Source: Treponema sp. (GTDB lineage Bacteria > Spirochaetota > Spirochaetia > Treponematales > Breznakiellaceae). Taken from it: DNA of 9,010 nt. The notes beneath the pieces are model-generated. The model was not told the origin of the DNA. It made no database searches and saw only the letters and a list, made by a program, of their open reading frames with translations. The stretch's first letter is position 1. Each line of letters begins with the position of its first letter. Shown here in pieces: positions 1 to 7,229 of this stretch. The position numbers were made by a program, and so were the translations under genes. The stretch is from NCBI GenBank assembly GCA_031258505.1, contig JAIRMT010000160.1, positions 1 to 9,010 on the forward strand. Reading direction: 5' to 3'.

Positions 1-1236
1 ATAGTACGCGCCGCGTTCCGGGTTTGGGGGCAGCAATGCTACCAATCGACCAGTCTCACCCAGCTTGCCCGCGACTTGGGGGTTACCAAGTCTGCGCTCT
101 ACCGGCACTTTGACTGCAAGGAGGCGCTGGAAAACGCCATGTACAAAACGTACTATGACGAGTATGCGGCGTTCCTCAAGCCGTACTGTGATAAGGCGCT
201 CAATAGCTCTGACAGCGATTTCGCTCTGCTTATCATACTCCGGGCAATGGTTGCTTACTATGCCCGCAATATCGACGCTTTCCTGTTTGCGTTGGTTCAG
301 GTGGATGGCAGGCGCAACGTAATGAGCGTGATAAAACAGCTTCAGGAGCGCGGCATTGATATACTGAAACTGCGCGCTATGTTTACGCAGAATCAGGGCT
401 GTCCGACGCAGATACAAGCCCTCTTGGCAACCACGACGTATTGGTTGGCGCAGTTTCACCGGAACCGCGCTTGTCTGGATACGGAACCGGACGACGAGCA
501 GGTCAATAAACTTGTCATGTTTATAGAAGAAAACGTTACAAAAGGCCTGGGCTATGAGCGGACGACTGTGGCGCGGCTGGACTACGAGCGGCTTGAGGCA
601 TTGGCGCGGCAAAGCGCGGAGTCAGCGCCGTCAGTATCTGGCAATGGCGATGCGGTATCTGCCATTGCTGACCGTCTGCTCAAGGCTGCGGCGAGTGTGG
701 TCGCGGAGCTAGGGCCTGACGCCTCAATGGACATGGTTGCCCAGCGAGCGGGTATGTCCAAAAGCGGGCTTTACGCGCATTTCAAGAATAAGCAGGATAT
801 GCTCACCCAGCTTTTTCTCACGGAGTTTGACCGGATTTTTGCCCGCACTGAGGCTGCTATGCGTCTCGTTGATACTGTTGAGGAAAAGCTCTACATGAGC
901 ATTGTCAGCATTGCGGATTACCTGCGCTCATACCCAGAGATATTGCTCGCCATGGACTGGGTTCGCACACGCCAGCTTAAACTGAACTGTTCAGTGCCGC
1001 CGCGCCTCTACCGTATCTTCGACGAGTTTCACTTTGACGAGGAGCGTTTTTCTCATGTAATTGAAGAAACCAACAACGACGAAGGGCGCTACTGTACTAT
1101 CCGCTGGATAGGGTTTCTCATCATGAATCTTCTGATGTCCCGTCCAGAGGACATGGATTTTGTTGATATACCAGATGAGAGTGTGCGGCTCTTGTACCAG
1201 GTCATCACCTGTGGCATGGGAGGCTTTAAGCAATGA
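1..1236 (+). CDS. Double-domain TetR-family transcriptional regulator, 5' end missing
   Basis: Probable ligand-responsive DNA-binding repressor, cytoplasmic. The frame is open from base 1, and the first visible residues (IVRAAFRVWG...) already lie in helix 1 of a TetR DNA-binding domain. Probably only a start codon and some 5-15 residues are off the left edge. A TTG at 76 would cut the helix-turn-helix in half and is not a credible start. The first recognition region is DLGVTKSALYRHF, at visible residues 25-37. A second complete TetR N-terminal domain follows at about residues 220-267, with recognition region RAGMSKSGLYAHF, after a Ser/Ala/Gly-rich linker (about 205-220). Each DNA-binding unit is followed by roughly 140-160 helical residues, as in a TetR ligand/dimerisation domain. 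The visible part is 411 residues, about twice a normal TetR protein (about 190-220). It lies 204 bases upstream of the efflux operon on the same strand, so it is the obvious candidate regulator of that operon and possibly of itself. TetR membership is clear; the target and ligand are inferred or unknown. Confidence 0.9.
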   Translation: MVRAAFRVWGQQCYQSTSLTQLARDLGVTKSALYRHFDCKEALENAMYKTYYDEYAAFLKPYCDKALNSSDSDFALLIILRAMVAYYARNIDAFLFALVQVDGRRNVMSVIKQLQERGIDILKLRAMFTQNQGCPTQIQALLATTTYWLAQFHRNRACLDTEPDDEQVNKLVMFIEENVTKGLGYERTTVARLDYERLEALARQSAESAPSVSGNGDAVSAIADRLLKAAASVVAELGPDASMDMVAQRAGMSKSGLYAHFKNKQDMLTQLFLTEFDRIFARTEAAMRLVDTVEEKLYMSIVSIADYLRSYPEILLAMDWVRTRQLKLNCSVPPRLYRIFDEFHFDEERFSHVIEETNNDEGRYCTIRWIGFLIMNLLMSRPEDMDFVDIPDESVRLLYQVITCGMGGFKQ

Positions 1237-1284
1237 AGCGATTCAGTAAAAAACGACACGACCGCAACTAGCGATTTTGTCGAA

Positions 1285-1305
1285 CAGCCGCGTGTATACG
1301 GGCTG
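1285..1305. promoter_or_regulatory. Inverted repeat, candidate TetR operator
   Basis: The arms CAGCC and GGCTG are exact reverse complements separated by 11 bases that contain GTATAC. The whole is 21 bases, a plausible size for a TetR-family operator. It lies in the gap between the regulator gene and the channel gene, about 135 bases before the channel start codon. The centre is not symmetrical and arms of 5 bp can arise by chance. I could not fit convincing -35/-10 boxes around it, so the operator call is tentative. Confidence 0.25.
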
Positions 1306-1311
1306 AATAGA

Positions 1312-1326
1312 GCGGCGTTATGCCGC
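1312..1326. repeat. Small GC-rich hairpin upstream of the channel gene
   Basis: GCGGC and GCCGC flank the 5-base loop GTTAT, giving a perfect 5-bp stem. It has no following T-run, so it is not a standard terminator for the regulator gene. A near copy (13 of 15 bases) lies downstream of the operon at 7998-8012. It may be a transcript-leader structure or part of a dispersed repeat; the stem is short. Confidence 0.3.
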
Positions 1327-1428
1327 AACAATGCTGTTGGGCTTTGGAAACTGCGGTGCATCACTGCTGTTTCGCGGAATAGAGTTTCTGAAGGGTTCGG
1401 TGAGAACACGTTCCTCAAAGACCAGAGC

Positions 1429-1434
1429 AAGGAG
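1429..1434 (+). promoter_or_regulatory. Ribosome binding site fixing the channel gene start
   Basis: AAGGAG ends 6 bases before the ATG at 1441. The alternative ATG at 1483 would give a more typical signal peptide beginning MARGANARAP but has only a weak purine stretch upstream. This site therefore favours 1441. Confidence 0.65.
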
Positions 1435-1440
1435 TGTTTT

Positions 1441-2925
1441 ATGGTACGATGTTTTAACGGTGAGCAGGTCTCTCGCTGGCGCATGGCTCGTGGGGCTAAT
1501 GCACGCGCGCCGGCATTACTGCTCTTCATCATGACGGGCGCTGTCGCGCTTGCACAGAACCCAGTGTCTGACACCATGCTGCTGACTCCGAGTATGGCGG
1601 TGGAGCTTGCCATAGCGAACAATCTCAGCCTTGAGTCAACGCGGGTAGCAAACGAGACCAAGAAGCGCAAGTCAGATTACTCGTGGAACCAGTTTATCCC
1701 GTCGGTAAGCGTGGCGGGAAATCTCGCGCTGGACAATAAGGCGACTACGCAATCAGGGATAACACTGGTTCCTACCGGTCCCTATAGTTCGCCTGTACCA
1801 AACTTGCCGGCAGGTACGACTGTTGTTAGTGTGGCAGGGATTCCCTATTCCGTAACCCTTCCCCAATGGCACATCGTCTCATCCATTCAGGTTTCGCTGA
1901 CTTTGAGCATTGCCATGATTGAGTCGATGAATCGCCTGCGCCTTGATTACGAGAGTGGACTGCTCTCCTATGACAAGGCCGTGTCCCAGCTTGAGCGGGA
2001 TGTGCGTAAGTCGTACTACCAGATGCTGTTGGTGCAGGAAAACATCAAGCTCCAGAAGGAAAGCCTTGTTGCTGCCGAGCGTCAGGAGGCAATGGCGCGA
2101 GCGAATTATCTGGCTGGCCTCGCGCCGGAACTCAGTCTCTTGCAGGCGCAGGTTTCCAAAGAAAACCTCATGCCCACGATTGAAGAAGCGGAGAATAACT
2201 TTAAGCTGCTTATGGCGCAGTTCGCCATGAACCTCGGCCTGCCTTATGACACTAACTTCGAGTTTGAGTCGCTGGCAACGGATATTTCCTTTGTGCCGCT
2301 TGATGTGCGGGAACTCATCACACAGGCGTCTGACAGCAAACCAGATATACAGGAGATCAGACAGAACATTTTGTTACTGCAAAGCGCCAGAAAAGCTCAG
2401 GTTCAGTCCATGTATCCAGGGTTAAGCATAAGCTGGGGACTCAACAACGCCTTTATGAAAGACCCGTGGAAAGATAGCTGGTTCAATGGGGATGACTGGA
2501 GCCAATCCGGGTCCCTCACTATTTCCCTGGGCTTTCAACTGCATAACCTGCTTCCCTGGGCTTCCAATCGCCAAGCAGTGAAAGATATTGATGACAATAT
2601 GCGGAGCCTCAACATCGGCCTCGCGCAGGCGATACGAGGCACGGAGCTTGAGATTTATAACACTGTGCTTTCCCTGCAAAAGGCCCAGACTCAGATTGCG
2701 GCTTTACAAAAGACCGTGGAACTCGCGCAGCGGAGCTATGAGCTTACCGAGCAGGCGTACCGAGCCGGTTTTCAGGATTTGCTCCAGGTGCAGAACGCGG
2801 AGCAACAGCTTAATCAGGCGAAGGTTGGCGTACTGGCGCAGAACTTTACCTATTTACAGGGTCTTCTTGACCTTGAATATGCCATTGGGGTTCCCTTTGG
2901 AACCCTGTCCGGGAGTATCCAATGA
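1441..2925 (+). CDS. TolC-family outer-membrane efflux channel
   Basis: Forms the trimeric outer-membrane exit duct of a tripartite RND efflux system. The 494-residue product has an Arg-rich N-terminus, a hydrophobic core (about residues 24-37) and a likely signal peptidase I site ALA|Q after residue 38. The mature part shows the duplicated OEP layout of the family. The first repeat opens with LTPSMAVELAIANNLSLEST, the pattern that starts TolC-type repeats, and continues into long helices such as those around residues 180-260. The second repeat starts near LDVRELITQASDSKPDIQ and ends with a long helix and the sequence LLDLEYAIGVP. A Gly/Pro/Val/Thr-rich segment (about 100-145) fits the beta-strand membrane-barrel part of repeat one. 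Length is normal for the family. An in-frame ATG at 1483 is the alternative start. The stop codon overlaps the start of the adaptor gene, so the two are translationally coupled. The closest described analogue by context is Borrelia BesC; that match is inference. Confidence 0.93.
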   Translation: MVRCFNGEQVSRWRMARGANARAPALLLFIMTGAVALAQNPVSDTMLLTPSMAVELAIANNLSLESTRVANETKKRKSDYSWNQFIPSVSVAGNLALDNKATTQSGITLVPTGPYSSPVPNLPAGTTVVSVAGIPYSVTLPQWHIVSSIQVSLTLSIAMIESMNRLRLDYESGLLSYDKAVSQLERDVRKSYYQMLLVQENIKLQKESLVAAERQEAMARANYLAGLAPELSLLQAQVSKENLMPTIEEAENNFKLLMAQFAMNLGLPYDTNFEFESLATDISFVPLDVRELITQASDSKPDIQEIRQNILLLQSARKAQVQSMYPGLSISWGLNNAFMKDPWKDSWFNGDDWSQSGSLTISLGFQLHNLLPWASNRQAVKDIDDNMRSLNIGLAQAIRGTELEIYNTVLSLQKAQTQIAALQKTVELAQRSYELTEQAYRAGFQDLLQVQNAEQQLNQAKVGVLAQNFTYLQGLLDLEYAIGVPFGTLSGSIQ

Positions 2926-3905
2926 TGTTTCTTAAAACTTGTGGTAAAACCTCCATTGTTCCCAAGTGGGCGATGAGTGGAATGGCGCTGCTGTTTATCG
3001 CGCTCGGGCTGGGCGCGTGTAACCGGGAGGAAGCGGCAAGCGCTGCTGTTGCGCCAGAGACGGATGTCGTGCCGGTTTTCGCGGTAAACACCACGACGGT
3101 AGTGCAGGGACAGATTAACGACTATATCGCCCTCGCAGGCGACATTGTTGCTGGCTCAACGGTCGATGTCTATTCTGAAGTGGCAGGCAAGATAACGCGG
3201 GTCTACACTGCTGTTGGAAGCCGGGTCTCCAAAGACGCGCAACTCGTCGAGGTTGACCCTTCCCGTCCAGGTATGAATTACATTCCGGGCATGGTTAAAG
3301 CGCCGGTCGCTGGTACGATTGTGTCGCTCAATGCCCAACTCGGCCAGACTGTTAGTCAAGCAATGCCTGTGGCCCGCATTTCCAGCAGTGGCGGCGGACT
3401 GGAAATCAAGGTCTATGTTGCCGAGCGCTTTGTCTCGAAAATCAGTCCACACTTGCCCTGTGAAATCATACTGGATGCCTATCCAGGCGATGTGTTCAGG
3501 GGCAGTATCACTGAGGTCAGCCCAGTGCTTGACCCTGCGTCGCGCACTATGGAGGTCAAGATTAACGTTGATAATGCGGATAGCAAGCTCAAAGCAGGTA
3601 TGTTCGCCAAAACACGAATCATAACTGAGCAGAAGAGCGGCATCGTCAAGATACCTTACACGGCCTTAATCGAGCGTTTTGGCGAAACCTATGTCTTCAC
3701 AGTCGCCACTGACCCGACTGACCCGGAGTTCCGGGTGGCGCGGCGCAGGGTTGTTACCAAAGGCATACTGGTTGACGGCGTGCAGGAGATACAAAGCGGA
3801 CTTTCCCCAAATGAGGAAATCGTGGTTCGGGGACAGAGCCTCCTTGAGGATGGCTCCCGGATTAATGTGATTGAGCGTGTCGCGCCTTTGGCTGCGGCAA
3901 ATTAG
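2922..3905 (+). CDS. Periplasmic adaptor lipoprotein (membrane fusion protein) of the RND pump, hairpin-less type
   Basis: Bridges the inner-membrane pump and the outer-membrane channel in the periplasm. The 327-residue product starts with a lipoprotein signal peptide whose lipobox is LGAC, with the acylated Cys at residue 33, so it is anchored by lipid. The barrel-sandwich (lipoyl-like) half-motifs are GSTVDVYSEVAGKI (from residue 78) and VKAPVAGTIVSLNAQLGQTV (from residue 125). Beta-barrel and membrane-proximal domains follow, with the family signature SPVLDPASRTMEVKI (about 200-215) and a C-terminal part ending GQSLLEDGSRINVI. Only about 12 residues (113-124) join the two lipoyl halves, where AcrA-like adaptors carry a 60-70 residue coiled-coil hairpin. 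This matches the atypical adaptor BesA of Borrelia, as I recall it. The start ATG overlaps the channel stop codon (ATGA), with GGGAG 6 bases upstream; a second ATG at 2925 is the only close alternative. Confidence 0.93.
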   Translation: MMFLKTCGKTSIVPKWAMSGMALLFIALGLGACNREEAASAAVAPETDVVPVFAVNTTTVVQGQINDYIALAGDIVAGSTVDVYSEVAGKITRVYTAVGSRVSKDAQLVEVDPSRPGMNYIPGMVKAPVAGTIVSLNAQLGQTVSQAMPVARISSSGGGLEIKVYVAERFVSKISPHLPCEIILDAYPGDVFRGSITEVSPVLDPASRTMEVKINVDNADSKLKAGMFAKTRIITEQKSGIVKIPYTALIERFGETYVFTVATDPTDPEFRVARRRVVTKGILVDGVQEIQSGLSPNEEIVVRGQSLLEDGSRINVIERVAPLAAAN

Positions 3906-3914
3906 GAGCCAAAA

Positions 3915-6900
3915 ATGAGTTTTGCTAAAACAGCCGTATCACGGCCTACTACTATCTTTATCATCTTCGTTCTCTTACTCTGTCTGGGGGGCTTCGCACT
4001 GGTAAACCTGCCTATTGACCTCACGCCGGAAATCAACCCGCCGTACCTCGTAGTTATAACCACCTACACTGGCGCGGGGCCTGAAGAAGTCGAGCGCAGC
4101 ATAACTCGCCCGATTGAAGGCTCTTTGTCAAATGTGTCAAACCTCGAAAAGCTGACGTCAACATCATCCAAGGGCACGAGTATGATTATCATGCAGTTCA
4201 CCTATAAGACCGACCTCGCCGAGGCTTCAGCTTCCGTGCGCGACAACATGGATATGATTAAGAGCTATCTACCAAGCGGGGCCGGCTCGCCGCTGCTCAT
4301 TAAGTATAACCCGTCAATGATACCCATTATGGGGCTGATGGTTACGTCGGCGAATCGCACCCCAGATGAACTGCGCGAAGTGTCTGAAAACACGATTTTA
4401 CCGCGCATTGAGCAGACTCCAGGCGTTGCTACTGGTTCAGTATCAGGCGGGCGCGAGAAAATCATCCGCGTGGAGATACCGCAAACGCGGCTTGAGGCGT
4501 ATGGGCTGACCGTAACCCAGCTTCAGGCCATGATTTCCAGCCAAAACATGCAGGTTGCCGCTGGTTCCATCACGGATAACGGCCTGTCGTACATACTGAC
4601 AACCATGGGCGAATACACCTCGCTGGACCAAATCAAGGACACCGTGATTGCGTACAAGGGCGGCGGCGTGGTGAACGGGCAGGTGGAACTGCCAAAAACC
4701 GTGCGCCTGCGCGACATTGCCGATGTGTTTGAAGGCTTCCGCGACGAAAACAGCGTGGTCTATGTGAACGGCGTTCCCGCTATTCAGATTACGGTGCAGA
4801 AGCAGAGCGGCAAGAACTCGGTGCAGACCGCCAGAGACCTGCGGACGCGGCTCGCGCAGATCGCCCGTGAAATACCCAACGACATTAAGATAACCGAAAT
4901 CTATAACACCACCGACCAGATTGAGAATTCGATTAACCAGGTGGCAAACGCTGCCATTTCCGGCGCATTGCTGGCCATCATCGTGGTCTTTATCTTCCTG
5001 CGCTCGCTCAAGCCGACGCTGATCATTGGCGTCAGTATTCCAGTTTCAGTGATCATTACGATTATGCTGATGTACTTCGCGGGACTCACGCTCAACATTA
5101 TGACGCTGGCTGGCCTCTGTCTCGGTGTTGGTATGCTCGTGGATAACTCCATCGTCATTCTTGAAAACATTTATCATTACCGTGAAAAAGGCGCGAAGCT
5201 ATCAACCGCATCAGTCATTGGCACTCAGGAGATGCTGGTTGCAATTATTGGTTCCACGCTGACAACAATCTGCGTATTTGCGCCGCTGGTCATGTTCCAG
5301 AACCTGCTTGAGATGATTGGTGAACTCTTCTTCGGCCTTGCCTTCACTGTTGTCATTTCGCTGGCCATGTCGCTGTTCGTAGCCATGGTGCTAGTGCCGG
5401 TCTTGTCCAGCCATTATCTGCCGCTGGTAACCCGTAAACAAAAGCCCCTTCGCAACGCCTTTCTCGTAGGTATTGATAAAGCCTTCGAGGGTTTCTTTGA
5501 TATGCTGGGGCGCGGGTATAAACGGGCTGTAAGCTGGGTACTGAGACACAAGGCTATCACGATTACCGTGATTGTTTTGCTGTTCATCGGCAGTCTCACC
5601 ATGATTCCCACCGTTGGACTGGTGTTTATGCCAACACAGGAGTCTGATTCAGTGTCAGTGTCAGTTACTCTGCCGGTTGGTTCGCCGCTCTCCGATACCG
5701 AGTCAGTCTTAAAACAGCTTGAGGCTATTGTTCAAAAGGAAGTGCAGGGTTATGAGCGCATCACAGTAACGGTAGGCGGCGGCGGCGGCATGGCAATGTT
5801 TGGCGGCGGCGGGTCCACCAACACCGGCTCCTTGCAGATTAACCTACCTCCTTTTGAAGAGCGAATCGACACTGACGAGGTCATTCAGGCAAAGCTGCGC
5901 AACCATTTCAATGATTTTGCGGGCGTCTCATTCAACCAGAGCAGCAGCGGCATGAATATGGGTATGGGCGGCAATCCCATTGACATCATTATTAGGGTCG
6001 ATGATTTGACTAAGGGCAAGGCCATTGCCGAGCAGATTGCCAACGTGCTGCGGGATAAGACCGTGTTCCCTGAAGTAACCGAGCCAGACATTAACCTTGA
6101 CGACGGTTTGCCCCAGATTGAGCTGCAGCTTGACCGCGAGCGACTCTACGCCCTGGGTCTCAGCACCTACACGGTTGGTAATGAGATTAAGGCTGCGGTT
6201 GATGGTCTCACAGCCACTCGTTATAAGGAGAACGGCGTTGAGTACGATGTAGTGCTGATTCTGGCGGAAGCAGACCGGGATGAGCTTCCTGATCTTGACC
6301 AGATTTTTGTAAACAGTCAGGTCGCAGGACGGGTACCTCTGTCGAACTTCGCGTCATACAGTAAAGGCACTGGCCCTATCTCCATACAGCGTGAGAACCA
6401 GAGCCGGGTAATTCACGTAACTGCTGGTACGCTTCCCGGCGTGAAGCTCAATGACCTGCAAGCCAAAGTACAAGCCGCGATAACAGCGGCGATTCCGGCG
6501 GAAGACGATGTAATCATCGAATACGCTGGGGATTACGCTGAACTGATGAAATATATGCAGCGCTTTGCCCTGATTATGGCGGTGGCCGTTCTCCTAGTCT
6601 TCGGGGTTATGGCGAGTCTCTTCGAGTCTTTCAAAGACCCGTTCATCATTATCTTTACGATTCCGCTATCGGTTATTGGCATTATAGCGATTTACCTCAT
6701 CTCAAACGAGCCGCTGAACATCCTGTCCGCCGTTGGTCTGCTAGTGTTGGTCGGCGTCATTGTAAACAACGGCATTGTGCTGGTGGACTATACGAACATG
6801 CTCCGCAAGCGCGGCTATTCCCTGCATGACGCCTGCGTGGAGGCTGCCGGCAACCGCCTGCGCCCCATACTCATGTCCACCCTCACCACGATACTCGGTC

Positions 6901-7229
6901 TCGTGCCAATGGCATTCTTCCCCGGTGAAGGTTCCGAAATGACCGCCCCCATTGGCAAGACCGTACTTGGCGGCCTGTCCTTTGGCACAATGATGACGCT
7001 CTTCCTTATGCCCACAATTTACTTTATTATGAATCGCGGTACTGACAAATGGAAGGCAAAACAGAACGCGAGGCGCGAGCGTGTTGCCGCTGGCCTCACC
7101 CGCAAGCAGACGCAGGAACGACAGACCGGCGCGGCTTCAGTGGCCACAGCGAAAACGGCGGAGCGGGCAACGACAAAAGCGCCATTTGCTGGCAGCGACA
7201 TTATTCTTGAAGGGGAGGCGGGTTTATGA
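3915..7229 (+). CDS. RND-family (HAE1-type) inner-membrane efflux pump
   Basis: Proton-driven exporter of hydrophobic or amphiphilic compounds; the energised part of the tripartite complex. The 1104-residue product has the full duplicated RND layout. TM1 is near residues 13-32, followed by a large periplasmic porter loop with the family run of YTGAGPEEVERSITRPIEG. TM2-TM6 lie at about 340-510, TM7 near 550-575, then a second periplasmic loop, and TM8-TM12 at about 880-1040. The TM4 motif is GMLVDNSIVILENI, with Asp410 and Asn411 where AcrB has Asp407 and Asp408. The TM10 motif is GVIVNNGIVLVDY, with Asn951 at the place of AcrB Lys940. Arg981 in RLRPILM matches AcrB Arg971. The switch loop (about 621-638) is expanded with glycines. 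After TM12 there is a 65-residue charged, Ala/Thr-rich cytoplasmic tail (1040-1104), longer than in AcrB. AGGAG overlaps the adaptor stop codon 6 bases before the ATG. Substrate is unknown; multidrug or lipid-like compounds are the family norm. Confidence 0.95.
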   Translation: MSFAKTAVSRPTTIFIIFVLLLCLGGFALVNLPIDLTPEINPPYLVVITTYTGAGPEEVERSITRPIEGSLSNVSNLEKLTSTSSKGTSMIIMQFTYKTDLAEASASVRDNMDMIKSYLPSGAGSPLLIKYNPSMIPIMGLMVTSANRTPDELREVSENTILPRIEQTPGVATGSVSGGREKIIRVEIPQTRLEAYGLTVTQLQAMISSQNMQVAAGSITDNGLSYILTTMGEYTSLDQIKDTVIAYKGGGVVNGQVELPKTVRLRDIADVFEGFRDENSVVYVNGVPAIQITVQKQSGKNSVQTARDLRTRLAQIAREIPNDIKITEIYNTTDQIENSINQVANAAISGALLAIIVVFIFLRSLKPTLIIGVSIPVSVIITIMLMYFAGLTLNIMTLAGLCLGVGMLVDNSIVILENIYHYREKGAKLSTASVIGTQEMLVAIIGSTLTTICVFAPLVMFQNLLEMIGELFFGLAFTVVISLAMSLFVAMVLVPVLSSHYLPLVTRKQKPLRNAFLVGIDKAFEGFFDMLGRGYKRAVSWVLRHKAITITVIVLLFIGSLTMIPTVGLVFMPTQESDSVSVSVTLPVGSPLSDTESVLKQLEAIVQKEVQGYERITVTVGGGGGMAMFGGGGSTNTGSLQINLPPFEERIDTDEVIQAKLRNHFNDFAGVSFNQSSSGMNMGMGGNPIDIIIRVDDLTKGKAIAEQIANVLRDKTVFPEVTEPDINLDDGLPQIELQLDRERLYALGLSTYTVGNEIKAAVDGLTATRYKENGVEYDVVLILAEADRDELPDLDQIFVNSQVAGRVPLSNFASYSKGTGPISIQRENQSRVIHVTAGTLPGVKLNDLQAKVQAAITAAIPAEDDVIIEYAGDYAELMKYMQRFALIMAVAVLLVFGVMASLFESFKDPFIIIFTIPLSVIGIIAIYLISNEPLNILSAVGLLVLVGVIVNNGIVLVDYTNMLRKRGYSLHDACVEAAGNRLRPILMSTLTTILGLVPMAFFPGEGSEMTAPIGKTVLGGLSFGTMMTLFLMPTIYFIMNRGTDKWKAKQNARRERVAAGLTRKQTQERQTGAASVATAKTAERATTKAPFAGSDIILEGEAGL

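Noticed and set aside
76..1236. TTG at 76 as the start of the regulator gene
   Set aside because: It falls inside the first helix-turn-helix. The frame is open to base 1 and encodes the preceding TetR helices, so the gene is truncated by the window.
1237..1440. A sigma-70 promoter in front of the channel gene
   Set aside because: No -35/-10 pair with acceptable spacing was found; TTGTCG at 1277 has no good -10 box 16-18 bases on.
1089..1670. 193-codon open frame on the minus strand
   Set aside because: It lies antisense across the 3' end of the regulator, the gap and the channel signal peptide; it has no recognisable domain and conflicts with well-supported genes.
5775..5789. Five GGC triplets in the pump gene as an unstable microsatellite
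   Set aside because: The glycines fit the switch loop of the RND family and the frame stays intact; a functional loop is a better explanation than a phase-variable tract.
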